Positions 42,740 to 50,914 of a stretch of DNA of 64,000 nt are shown here, in pieces. A program made the position numbers and the translations under genes. How positions within the stretch are numbered: position 1 is the stretch's first letter; the number at the start of each line of letters is the position of its first letter. The DNA is from DASRBN01 sp035294305 (GTDB lineage Bacteria; Chloroflexota; Ktedonobacteria; Ktedonobacterales; Ktedonobacteraceae): the NCBI GenBank assembly GCA_035294305.1, contig DATGLD010000008.1, positions 201,572 to 265,571 on the forward strand, in the 5' to 3' direction. Under the pieces are notes generated by a model. The model had not been told where the DNA came from. It worked only from the letters and a program-made list of their open reading frames with translations, and made no database searches.

Positions 42740-43507
42740 TTATTCCTCTTTATATAGTGGGACCCAATCACCGCGACGGTCCTGCACAAGTGCTTCGCCA
42801 TTTTCATCCCATATAATCATACGATTGAGTGTATAGATCAGGGTAGCGCGTGCCCTGGCGACTTTATCATCGACGGCGCTATCGCTCAGGCCCCAGGCCG
42901 CGTAAATGCGCCCATTCGTGCGGCTCACGGCGCGTTTATCATGCAGGTTCAGGCGCGCCGCGATCTGCTCGTTGGTCATGCCCTGCGCCACCAGTTCGGC
43001 CACGCGCAGTTCATTCGGCTCCAGCAGCGCGCGAGGAGATTGCTCGTCCAGATCGCGCACCTCCTGCACGCGATCTTCGATTTCGGGATCAACCAGGCTG
43101 CGCCCATTGATGGCATCGTGCAGCAACGGAACCAGCATGCTCGGCAAGAGATAGTTGCTCTTGCGCACATAGGCGTAGTGGGTCAGAATGCCGGAGGCGC
43201 GAAATTCGCGGTAGTATTCGTCATCGTCCTGGATGGAATAGAAGACCACGGGCATGCGCGGGCGCTCGCGACGGATCGCTACCGCGGCGGCCACGCCGCT
43301 CATGGCCTTCTTCCCCAGTTGCGGGTCCTGCAACTGCACATCCATTAAGATCGCATCGATATCCAGTTCCAGCGCGCGTGCCAGCGCCTCCTGTCCCGTG
43401 GCCGCTTCACCCAACACCTGCACCGCGCCGGTCGCCTGTAATCCTTCCTTCAAAGCCTTCCGTAGTGGTCCATGGTCGTCAACAACCAACAATTTAATAA
43501 CTGCCAT
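42740..43507 (-). CDS. Response regulator, cognate of the adjacent kinase
   Basis: 255 residues. The receiver domain (about 1-125) has VVDDHGPLRKA, the phospho-acceptor Asp in DAILMDVQLQD and a conserved Lys in YVRKSN. The C-terminal part (about 165-225) carries a LuxR-like helix-turn-helix (LEPNELRVAELVAQGMTNEQIAARLNL) that is less canonical after the second helix. It is the first gene of a two-gene operon with the histidine kinase. Confidence 0.9.
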   Translation of the reverse strand: MAVIKLLVVDDHGPLRKALKEGLQATGAVQVLGEAATGQEALARALELDIDAILMDVQLQDPQLGKKAMSGVAAAVAIRRERPRMPVVFYSIQDDDEYYREFRASGILTHYAYVRKSNYLLPSMLVPLLHDAINGRSLVDPEIEDRVQEVRDLDEQSPRALLEPNELRVAELVAQGMTNEQIAARLNLHDKRAVSRTNGRIYAAWGLSDSAVDDKVARARATLIYTLNRMIIWDENGEALVQDRRGDWVPLYKEE

Positions 43508-43723
43508 ACGCTTCCTACACCCGTTCAGGATATTTTTAGAGAAATCCTCATGGTCTCTCTATTGGATATATCACAGGTCATGTAAAGTATAGCAGCTTCG
43601 TGAAGAGGTAGACAGGTTTCGGGTGCAGTATTGTGTAGGAGCGTGATCACCAGGCTGCGCTTCTACAAGATATGCCTGAAATACAGAAAAGGGCGACCGT
43701 TCGCCTTTCATACATCTGAGATC

Positions 43724-43846
43724 TCAGGCTCTTAACAGCAGGCTCCCTACACCTGCCAGGATCGCACATATGCCCGCGAAGCGCTCGAAGGAACCTGTTT
43801 CCAGCCCGGTTTTACTGGCTGTCTCGCCAGCAGTTCGAGTGACCAT
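43724..43846 (-). CDS. 40-residue peptide, N-terminal fragment of a membrane protein
   Basis: Translation gives a polar start (MVTRTAGETASKTG) and a hydrophobic end FERFAGICAILAGVGSLLLRA. A GAGGAG ribosome site lies 9 bases before the ATG. The RFAGICAILAGV stretch resembles the first helix of DUF4386-type membrane proteins. It is either a truncated gene remnant that keeps its translation signals or a genuine single-helix small protein. Confidence 0.45.
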   Translation of the reverse strand: MVTRTAGETASKTGLETGSFERFAGICAILAGVGSLLLRA

Positions 43847-44105
43847 AACAAATCTCCTCAATGTGTTCAATGAAATAAATACAATCCCTATACGTAGATG
43901 CCCGAAAGATGCAACGCATTGTTACCTCTCAAATGAGGTACGCTGAAGGGTTGATTTGAGATCATTGCAATGCGTGCCGCTAATCAAAAAGCAAATGACA
44001 AAAGGCTGCGCAAAAAGGCTAGAGGATGTAAGATCTTATTTTCTGATATCCGTTGTCTTACACTTTGTGTAACAAAGCGGCAAGATCGTGGCGATTACAC
44101 AAGCC

Positions 44106-44240
44106 ATGAAGGTGCTTGTAGTGGCTCAAACCCACACCCAGTTACAGGAGTATGATCGCCTGGTGATGCTGATGCAAGAGGAAGTCGAGCGCTATCGCAC
44201 CATCTTCACATTCCATATCGCTTATGGCCAGCGCCAGTAG
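44106..44240 (+). CDS. Possible 44-residue small protein
   Basis: The frame MKVLVVAQTHTQLQEYDRLV continues through a Glu/Arg-rich helix to a TAG at 44238. No good ribosome site is visible and no family is recognised. It may be a fragment or spurious. Confidence 0.25.
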   Translation: MKVLVVAQTHTQLQEYDRLVMLMQEEVERYRTIFTFHIAYGQRQ

Positions 44241-44268
44241 AATTTTTTCCAACCCGGTGAGCGAATGA

Positions 44269-44294
44269 GGGAATGCTGTAGGGGCAGCATTCCC
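44269..44294. repeat. Repeat hairpin with a TAGGGG loop
   Basis: GGGAATGCTG (44269-44278) and CAGCATTCCC (44285-44294) form a perfect 10-bp stem with loop TAGGGG. The TTGTCGAAGTTCATTGGG at 44303-44320 resembles a right end of the TGATGAATTTTGAC-type element. Confidence 0.6.
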
Positions 44295-44503
44295 CGGTGC
44301 TGTTGTCGAAGTTCATTGGGTAATGTTTAAATGGATAACAGTTCAAAAATCAGACTCGAGGGCTGTTACGGCATGTCCTTCCGGCCTCCAAATCTTGCTA
44401 TCTTCGCCCCGGAGGATAGACTCAATCGTTATAATTCTTGAGAACGAAAGAAAGAGTTTCAGATAGTGCCATATATGGCCGGCAAGGGGGAATTATAGTT
44501 CCT

Positions 44504-45793
44504 ATGACAAAGACGAGTCAACAGAAGACATCCGCTAAAAACCGCGCACAGGTTACGCGCCGCCCGCAGCAAACGAAGCGTGCTACAAGACGCAAGGCCA
44601 CGGGGCCGCGCAATAGCGTGTTGCTGATCGGGATTGTAGGCCTTATCGTGATAGCGGCTGCAGTGATTGCTTACGTACTTTATAATAACCATCTTGCCGC
44701 GGTCAATGCCGCCAATGCACAGGCCGCGGCCCGGGCGTATGCCGCCGGTACCAGCGCGGGGGTCATGTTTGGCTTCAACGCGCAGCATACCGGCTTTAAT
44801 CCCTACGAGCGCGTTCTGAATACTTCGGATGTCGCTCAATTGCAGCAGGATTGGAGCGTCTCCACCGGAGGCGAAATTAGCAGTGCCCCTATTGTTATCA
44901 ATGGAGTCGTCTACATCGGTTCTGGCAACCACAAGCTATACGCCGTGGATGCAGTCAGCGGTAAGATTCGCTGGACTGCCACTCTTGGCAACGTGATTTC
45001 GTGCTCCCCCGCAGTTGCCAATGGCATCGTCTATATAGGTTCCTATAATGATAAATTCTATGCCCTGGATGCCGCGACCGGCAAGATACGCTGGTCCGCC
45101 TCCATTGGCGGGTCATCAGGCTCCTCACCGATAATCGTAAACGGTATGGTGTACATTGGCTCGCTTGCGGGCAACCTGTATGCCCTGGATGCCGCGACCG
45201 GCAAGATACGCTGGACTTTCTCGACGGGCGCTCCGATCAATTCCTCCCCTGCCGTCGCCAATGGCATGGTCTTCTTCGGTTCCAACGATAGCAAGATATA
45301 TGCTCTGGATGCCAACAGCGGCAAACCTCTCTGGACGGTCGCGACCGGGTTTCCCATCAATTCTTCTCCCGCGTTCTCAAACGGCAAAGTCTACATTGGC
45401 TCCGGCGATCAGAAACTCTACGCGCTGGACGCTGGCAGCGGCGACATCCTCTGGACCGTCAAAACCGGTGATGCAATAGAGTCATCACCGGCAATTGCCA
45501 ACGGAACAGTCTACGTTGGTTCCGATGATCATAAGCTTTATGCCATCGATGCCACTACCGGCACGATCCGCTGGACTGCCTCAACTGGAGACAAGGTTCA
45601 ATCTTCACCGCTCGTTGCCAATGGTGTGGTCTATGTTGGCTCCGATGATGACAAAATTTATGCGTTCGCTGCCGGTAGCGGCAATAACCTGTGGGATAGT
45701 ATGCTTGGCAATGCCATTGTCTCTTCACCGGCAGTCGCCAACGGTGTGGTCTATGTCGGCTCCGATGATGGCAAGCTGTACGCATTTCACTGA
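44504..45793 (+). CDS. Membrane-anchored 8-bladed PQQ-like beta-propeller
   Basis: About 429 residues. A Lys/Arg-rich cytoplasmic N-terminus is followed by one transmembrane helix (about 43-65, NSVLLIGIVGLIVIAAAVIAYVL). Then come eight repeats of 40 residues of the form VYxGSxDxKLYALDAxTGKIRW, which should make one closed eight-bladed propeller outside the membrane. AAGGGGGA supports the ATG at 44504. The repeats are near-identical in the middle, for example the DNA at 45059-45094 and 45179-45214. This resembles BamB-like or sensor scaffolds. No enzyme active site is evident. Confidence 0.85.
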   Translation: MTKTSQQKTSAKNRAQVTRRPQQTKRATRRKATGPRNSVLLIGIVGLIVIAAAVIAYVLYNNHLAAVNAANAQAAARAYAAGTSAGVMFGFNAQHTGFNPYERVLNTSDVAQLQQDWSVSTGGEISSAPIVINGVVYIGSGNHKLYAVDAVSGKIRWTATLGNVISCSPAVANGIVYIGSYNDKFYALDAATGKIRWSASIGGSSGSSPIIVNGMVYIGSLAGNLYALDAATGKIRWTFSTGAPINSSPAVANGMVFFGSNDSKIYALDANSGKPLWTVATGFPINSSPAFSNGKVYIGSGDQKLYALDAGSGDILWTVKTGDAIESSPAIANGTVYVGSDDHKLYAIDATTGTIRWTASTGDKVQSSPLVANGVVYVGSDDDKIYAFAAGSGNNLWDSMLGNAIVSSPAVANGVVYVGSDDGKLYAFH

Positions 45794-45806
45794 TGGAAAT
45801 GTGGGA

Positions 45807-45864
45807 TATAGCGAGCCGGCATGGTGGCTACTCTTTATCTCGACTCGAATGCCGGCTCGCTATA
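45807..45864. terminator. 16-bp perfect hairpin between convergent genes
   Basis: TATAGCGAGCCGGCAT (45807-45822) is exactly inverted at 45849-45864, with a 26-base loop. It lies between the convergent genes ending at 45793 and 45878. It may act as a shared bidirectional transcript end, but no T-tract flanks it. Confidence 0.5.
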
Positions 45865-45877
45865 GACTATCATTCAG

Positions 45878-46714
45878 CTAATATCCGGTGCCCTGTTCAA
45901 AAGTATTTGCGATGACCTTGTAACCTTTGGTAGTGGCATGAATATCATTAAAGAAGCTGCACATCCAGGTATAGTTGCAAATGTGTTTGTTAGGCACACC
46001 CGGGCCGCCGAACGCGCTGAAGACATCAACGATTGTGCCGAAGCCGCTTACATCATTAGCAAGATGCTGGTTGATCATCTGAACTAATGAAACATCCTGT
46101 GGGCAGATATTCTGATAGGGGTCATAATAATTCATCATCACCAGGTCACCCGTCACCTGCCCGTGGACGGTCAGCGCTGCCTTCAACTGCGGTAGGATAA
46201 TTTGCGTCAGGTTTTTATCGAGCGTCTGTAAATCAGTATTGAAGCTCGAACTGACGTTGCAATTGTTGGGGTTGATGTCCGGTAGCAGGTCGTTCGCACC
46301 GATGTCGAGCGTCACAGGACTCACCTGGCCTGCGAACAATTGCAAATAGGTAACGGCGGCGCTCAGTTGCGGGCCGACATAAGGAAATTTACGCAGGTAA
46401 GAGTAGGGACAGCCTCCATTGATAAACGTGCTGCTCGTCTCACCAGGACAACCCATGTTAGCCACATTCTTGACCCCATGCTCTTTCAGGTTGCTGAAGA
46501 AGTCATCGACGTAACCGTGGTCCCAGTTGAGGTCGGGTTGGTAGCCAAAAGCCAGCGAATCTCCTAATGCTAGGTAGTACTTCTTAGGCCCAATGAGCCT
46601 TGCATGGCGTCCGTTAGAGGCCGCAAGCGCTACCGGCGCTACACTAAAGCCTAGAAAAACAACGAACAAGAGAGGCGCAAGGATAAAGCGGAACAGGTAG
46701 GCATTCTTGAGCAT
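45878..46714 (-). CDS. Secreted SGNH/GDSL hydrolase
   Basis: 278 residues. A signal peptide (FRFILAPLLFVVFLGFSVAPVALAA) precedes the SGNH fold. Catalytic Ser is in LALGDSLAFG; block II Gly/Asn appear as NMGCPGE and DIGANDLL; the catalytic Asp-x-x-His is in NDIHATTKG. Such enzymes are esterases, lipases or carbohydrate deacetylases. Four or more Cys in the mature part suggest disulfides. The natural substrate is unknown. Confidence 0.88.
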   Translation of the reverse strand: MLKNAYLFRFILAPLLFVVFLGFSVAPVALAASNGRHARLIGPKKYYLALGDSLAFGYQPDLNWDHGYVDDFFSNLKEHGVKNVANMGCPGETSSTFINGGCPYSYLRKFPYVGPQLSAAVTYLQLFAGQVSPVTLDIGANDLLPDINPNNCNVSSSFNTDLQTLDKNLTQIILPQLKAALTVHGQVTGDLVMMNYYDPYQNICPQDVSLVQMINQHLANDVSGFGTIVDVFSAFGGPGVPNKHICNYTWMCSFFNDIHATTKGYKVIANTFEQGTGY

Positions 46715-47029
46715 GGCAAGCTCTCCTTCATGAATGCAAGGGCAGCAGACACCCCCAGGTATTGCTGCTTCCCTAAAAATAGAGGAAAAGAGTACACACC
46801 ACCTGTAGATAGTATAATCTTAAGCATTTGATAAAACAAGAGGTTATTGCACTTCTGCCTCTTCCTACGCTTGACCCGCCTGACCTCTTTACGGTATAGT
46901 GGGTGCGCGTATAACCGTTATTTCGAGGCTGCATCTCGTGGGGGTGCTAGGGGCCAGATTCATCGCGCTCTGGAGTGGGGTGATCCCTCATCCCTTAATG
47001 AGTGTAGAGCCTATTGGGTGAGGCAACTG
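46715..47029. other. Divergent intergenic region before the GH57 gene
   Basis: It holds promoters for the SGNH gene (minus) and the GH57 gene (plus). A TAGGGGCCAGATTCATCGCG repeat starts at 46948 and ends near a short hairpin (46973-47000). An in-frame extension of the GH57 gene back to 46847 runs through this repeat and is not credible as coding. Confidence 0.5.
46948..46970 (+). repeat. TAGGGGCCAG repeat upstream of the GH57 gene
   Basis: TAGGGGCCAGATTCATCGCG is nearly identical to the copies at 23915 and 31994. Confidence 0.7.
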
Positions 47030-49237
47030 ATGAGTGAGCAACGAAAAAGCATCTACCTGGGATTGTTACTCCACAATCACCAGCCGGTCGGCAATTTCCC
47101 CTGGATATTTCAGCAAGTCTACGATGAGGCCTATCTTCCAATGATAGAGGCGCTGGAACGCCATCCTCAAGTACGCCTGTCGCTGCACTACACAGGTTCG
47201 CTGATAGATTGGTTAGAAGAAACGCATCCTGATTTCCTGCAGCGGGTGGCGAAACTGGCGCAACGCGGCCAGGTTGAGATTGTCAGCGGTGGCTACTACG
47301 AGCCGATCCTGCCGTCCATCCCCGATAGCGACAAGATCGGCCAGGTCCGCCGCTTGACGGAACGCGTCCGCCAGGATTTTGGGGTACAGGCAAGCGGCAT
47401 GTGGATTGCGGAGCGCGTCTGGGAACCCGGCTTGCCCCGCCTGATTCGCGAGGCAGGCATCGAATGGACGATTCTGGATGACATACATTTTAAGAACGTC
47501 GGGTTGGAGGACAGCGATCTCTATGGCTATTATGCCACCGAAGATCAAAGCCCCGTCCTCAAAGTCTTCGCCACCAGCAAGGCCATGCGCTATACGGTAC
47601 CCTGGCGACCCGCCAGCGAGACCATTGAAACGCTGCGCTCGCTCGCCACACTCGACGGCAAGCGCCTCGTGGCAATGGGCGACGACGGGGAAAAGTTCGG
47701 CAGCTGGCCAGGAACCCAGGAGTATTGCTGGGGTACGACTTCCTCGAGGGGCTGGGTAGAGCAATTTTTCACAGCTCTCGAACAGAACAGCGCCTGGCTG
47801 CACACGATCCCGCTAGGCGAATATGCCCGTAGTTATCCAGCCTTGGGTCGCATCTACATACCCACGTCGTCCTATATCGAGATGACAGAGTGGGCGTTGC
47901 CCGCCAAAAAATCGTATCTATTCGGGAAGTTGCTGCACCAGTTGGAGGATGAAAAGCGTGATACCGCCCTCCAATTCATGCGCGGCGGGTTCTGGCGCAA
48001 TTTCCTGGTGCGCTATCCTGAAGTGAATAATCAGCATAAAAAAATGCTGCGCGTGCATGAGGCCGTCTATGCTGCCGGCGCCAGGGAAGAGACTGGCCTG
48101 GTGCAGTTATGGAAAGCGCAGGCCAACGATACCTACTGGCATGGCCTCTTTGGCGGCGTCTATATGGGGCATGTGCGCTCGGCCATCTACCACCATCTGA
48201 TCAAGGCCGAGAATGCCGCCGACCGCGTCCGTTTCGGCCCCGGTCACTGGCAGCGTTACGAGTTCACCGATTTTGACCGTGACAGCCAGAACGAACTGCT
48301 TAGCGAGAGCGATACGCAAAATCTCTACATTGACCCTCATCGCGGCGGCACGCTCTTTGAGTGGGATATGCGCCGCAGCGAGCATAACCTGCTCGCCGTC
48401 ATGACCCGACGCGAGGAAAGCTATCACCAGACACTGCGCGAGTACGAGCGAGAACGTCGCAAAAACCTGGCCGCTGCAGGCGCGCAGGCCTTCGCAACCC
48501 GGGTCGAGAGCGAGGATGCCGGGCCAGAATCTCCACATACAACGATACGCACAAAGGAACCTGATCTCGACCGCTTGCTGGTCGTCGATCCCTATCGCCG
48601 CACCAGTTTGATTGATCATTTCCTGGCGCCCGGCACCACCTTGCCACTCTTCGCTGAGGCCCGTTTCGAAGAGCAAGGAAACTTCGTCGAACAGCCCTAT
48701 CATGCTGAAGTACATCAGCATGAAGAGGGCATCAGCATCCTCCTGGCACGTGATGGGCACGTTCGACGCCCTGGAGCTTTATCCCCCATTCCGGTGCGTA
48801 TCAGCAAAATGCTCTTCCTGCCGTCTGGCAAAGAGCAATTGATCGTGCGCTATACCATCGAGAATAGAGGGGGAGCACGCCTACAAACGCGCTTCGCGTG
48901 CGAATGGAATATGCATCTTCTCGGAGGCGGCAGCAACGACCAGGCCTATTATCATGTCCCTGGGCGTGAACTCGATAATCAGCATTTCGACAGCACAGGC
49001 GAGGTTCCCGGCGTTAATAGCTTTCACATCGGCAATCGCTGGCTCCGGCAAGACCTGAAGTTTTCGCTGAGCGAGGCTGCCACACTATGGCGTTTCTCTA
49101 TCGAAACGGTAACCGGCTCCGAGGCAGGTTTCGAGCGCAATCACCAGGGCAGTTGCCTGGCGCTGCTTTGGCCTGTAGAGTTGGAAGCGGGCCAGCGTTG
49201 GGATGTTGAAATCAATTGCACCGGGCAGCCCCTTTAG
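47030..49237 (+). CDS. GH57-family alpha-amylase / 4-alpha-glucanotransferase
   Basis: About 735 residues. The GH57 catalytic barrel begins LGLLLHNHQPVGNFPW. The likely nucleophile is Glu128 in MWIAERVWEPGL, and the likely acid/base is Asp218 or Asp219 in VAMGDDGEKFGSWPG. The second half (from about 400) matches the DUF1925/DUF1926 beta-sandwich domains of 4-alpha-glucanotransferases. It would hydrolyse or disproportionate alpha-1,4-glucans such as glycogen. The ATG at 47030 follows GTGAGGC. An ABC-type sugar-transport ATPase gene lies 280 bases downstream. Confidence 0.92.
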   Translation: MSEQRKSIYLGLLLHNHQPVGNFPWIFQQVYDEAYLPMIEALERHPQVRLSLHYTGSLIDWLEETHPDFLQRVAKLAQRGQVEIVSGGYYEPILPSIPDSDKIGQVRRLTERVRQDFGVQASGMWIAERVWEPGLPRLIREAGIEWTILDDIHFKNVGLEDSDLYGYYATEDQSPVLKVFATSKAMRYTVPWRPASETIETLRSLATLDGKRLVAMGDDGEKFGSWPGTQEYCWGTTSSRGWVEQFFTALEQNSAWLHTIPLGEYARSYPALGRIYIPTSSYIEMTEWALPAKKSYLFGKLLHQLEDEKRDTALQFMRGGFWRNFLVRYPEVNNQHKKMLRVHEAVYAAGAREETGLVQLWKAQANDTYWHGLFGGVYMGHVRSAIYHHLIKAENAADRVRFGPGHWQRYEFTDFDRDSQNELLSESDTQNLYIDPHRGGTLFEWDMRRSEHNLLAVMTRREESYHQTLREYERERRKNLAAAGAQAFATRVESEDAGPESPHTTIRTKEPDLDRLLVVDPYRRTSLIDHFLAPGTTLPLFAEARFEEQGNFVEQPYHAEVHQHEEGISILLARDGHVRRPGALSPIPVRISKMLFLPSGKEQLIVRYTIENRGGARLQTRFACEWNMHLLGGGSNDQAYYHVPGRELDNQHFDSTGEVPGVNSFHIGNRWLRQDLKFSLSEAATLWRFSIETVTGSEAGFERNHQGSCLALLWPVELEAGQRWDVEINCTGQPL

Positions 49238-49314
49238 ATAATCAGGAGAACCCGCAAAACGGGCGTAGACATTGGCTTTCAGGCCGTTTGTATGGTATAG
49301 TTCTAACAACGCCT

Positions 49315-49349
49315 ATTGTTGATCATCATAGCAGTATAAGATCAACAAT
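49315..49349. promoter_or_regulatory. 10-bp inverted repeat between GH57 and ABC ATPase genes
   Basis: ATTGTTGATC (49315-49324) is exactly inverted at 49340-49349 around 15 bases. It lies upstream of the MalK-like gene and could be an operator or a weak terminator for the GH57 gene. Confidence 0.4.
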
Positions 49350-49520
49350 CAGTGAGCGTTAAGAAGCCGCGTTGACTCCCAACTGTTTCCCCAGTTGCAA
49401 CGATGGCACCAAGCAATAGCTCTACATGTTGTAACACGTAGCAGGTGCATGCCTTCATGCTTCTCCGTGGGGAGAGCCCTGCCCGTGCCCTGCTACAAGA
49501 GCGAAAAGGAGTTACCTTTC

Positions 49521-50630
49521 ATGGCTCGTGTCGCATTTGAACACGTCTACAAGCGATTCGGCAAAGTTGAAGTCGTCCACGATATCAACCTTGATATCAA
49601 GGACAAAGAGTTCCTCGTACTGGTCGGCCCCTCCGGCTGTGGCAAAAGTACCTGCCTGCGTATGATTGCTGGACTGGAGGATGCAACCGAGGGTCTTATC
49701 TACATTGGTGACCGGGTGGTGAATAATGTTGATCCCAAGGATCGCGACATCGCCATGGTTTTCCAGAACTATGCCCTCTATCCACACATGACCGTCTACG
49801 ACAACATGGCGTTTGGCCTGAAGCTGCGCCACTTCCCGCAGCAAGAAATCAAAAAGCGCGTGGAAGACGCCGCGGAAATCCTCGGCCTGCAACAACTACT
49901 CAAACGCAAGCCCAAAGAGCTTTCAGGCGGACAGCGCCAGCGTGTGGCATTGGGCCGTGCCCTGGTCCGTTCCGCTCAGGTCTTCCTGTTGGATGAGCCG
50001 CTCTCCAATCTGGATGCCAAGTTACGTGTTCAGACGCGCGCTGAAATCTCCAAAATTCACCAGCGTGTCAAGACCACATTTGTCTACGTCACGCATGACC
50101 AGACCGAAGCGATGACCATGGGAACGCGCATCGCCGTCTTGAACGCCGGCGTCATCCAGCAGTTAGGCGCGCCTCAGGAACTGTACGATCATCCCTCTAA
50201 CCTCTTTGTAGCCGGTTTCATTGGCTCCCCGGCCATGAATTTCTTCCCCGGCGTCCAGGTTGTAGCCGATGGCAACCCCACCAGAATTGTCATTCCTGAC
50301 GTAGGGCAGGTCGAGGTCCCACCACTTTACGTCGAGCAGACACGAGCCGCGGCCGACAAAAAGCTGACCTTCGGTATACGACCAGAACACCTGGAAGACG
50401 TGTCTTTATTGCCCGAGAATGCACGCACCGGTTCGGTGCTTCAGGGACCCGTTGAGGTCGTGGAACACCTTGGCAGTGAATTGCTTGTCTACATGACTGC
50501 TGGGGGCAAGAACGTCGTTGCTCGTGTTGATCCGCGCTCGCATGCACATCCCGGTGGCACCACCACACTGCACGTCGATAACGAATACATCCACCTCTTC
50601 GATACCGATACAGGAGCAGCGATTTATTAA
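49521..50630 (+). CDS. MalK/UgpC-type ABC transporter ATPase
   Basis: 369 residues. Walker A GPSGCGKST, the ABC signature LSGGQRQR, Walker B VFLLDEPLSNLDA and the switch His in YVTHDQTEAM are all present. The C-terminal OB-fold regulatory domain (about 235-369) is typical of MalK/UgpC proteins that energise carbohydrate uptake and are shared between permeases. No permease or binding-protein gene is adjacent, so it may serve several systems. AAAAGGAG precedes the ATG at 49521. Confidence 0.95.
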   Translation: MARVAFEHVYKRFGKVEVVHDINLDIKDKEFLVLVGPSGCGKSTCLRMIAGLEDATEGLIYIGDRVVNNVDPKDRDIAMVFQNYALYPHMTVYDNMAFGLKLRHFPQQEIKKRVEDAAEILGLQQLLKRKPKELSGGQRQRVALGRALVRSAQVFLLDEPLSNLDAKLRVQTRAEISKIHQRVKTTFVYVTHDQTEAMTMGTRIAVLNAGVIQQLGAPQELYDHPSNLFVAGFIGSPAMNFFPGVQVVADGNPTRIVIPDVGQVEVPPLYVEQTRAAADKKLTFGIRPEHLEDVSLLPENARTGSVLQGPVEVVEHLGSELLVYMTAGGKNVVARVDPRSHAHPGGTTTLHVDNEYIHLFDTDTGAAIY

Positions 50631-50727
50631 TCGTCCCAACCAGCAACGAGGTGCAGGGAGCGAGAGGAGATCATATGCCCCCTCGCTCCCTGCTGCTTTC
50701 TGGAATGTGCTAAGCACCAGCACAGCC

Positions 50728-50785
50728 GTAGGGGCCGGTTTTGATGGTTCAAATCCATTACCCGCCCTCGCGGGATGGCCCCTTA
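50728..50785. repeat. Palindromic GTAGGGGCC...GGCCCCTTA element
   Basis: GTAGGGGCC at 50728 is inverted as GGCCCCTTAT at the far end, with an inner CCCGCCCTCGCGGG palindrome. It is a member of the dispersed repeat families in this window. A GGTTCAAATCC stretch inside superficially resembles a tRNA T-loop. Confidence 0.6.
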
Positions 50786-50914
50786 TTTCGTCAGAGTTAA
50801 CTATCGCGTCCTCACTATCACTACGAAAACACCTCTATCCTAGCGTGTTGTATAATAAAGGCCGGAGTGGTTGGGCTATGGAGAACTTTATGAATGGAAA
50901 TGAGAAAACAGTAA

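Larger units (their letters stand above)
43508..44503. other. Gene-poor kilobase with small reading frames
   Basis: The stretch has no gene of normal size. It holds a 40-residue minus-strand reading frame (43724-43846), a possible 44-residue plus-strand frame (44106-44240) and a repeat-type hairpin at 44269-44294. The rest is AT-rich promoter-like DNA in front of the gene at 44504. Confidence 0.5.

Noticed and set aside
44504..45793. The periodic 120-bp repeats as a CRISPR or satellite array
   Set aside because: The repeats are in frame, encode regular beta-propeller blades of 40 residues and vary as protein repeats do.
50740..50790. A GGTTCAAATCC stretch resembling a tRNA T-arm
   Set aside because: No acceptor stem, anticodon arm or D-arm can be drawn around it. 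It lies inside a palindromic GTAGGGGCC...GGCCCC repeat.
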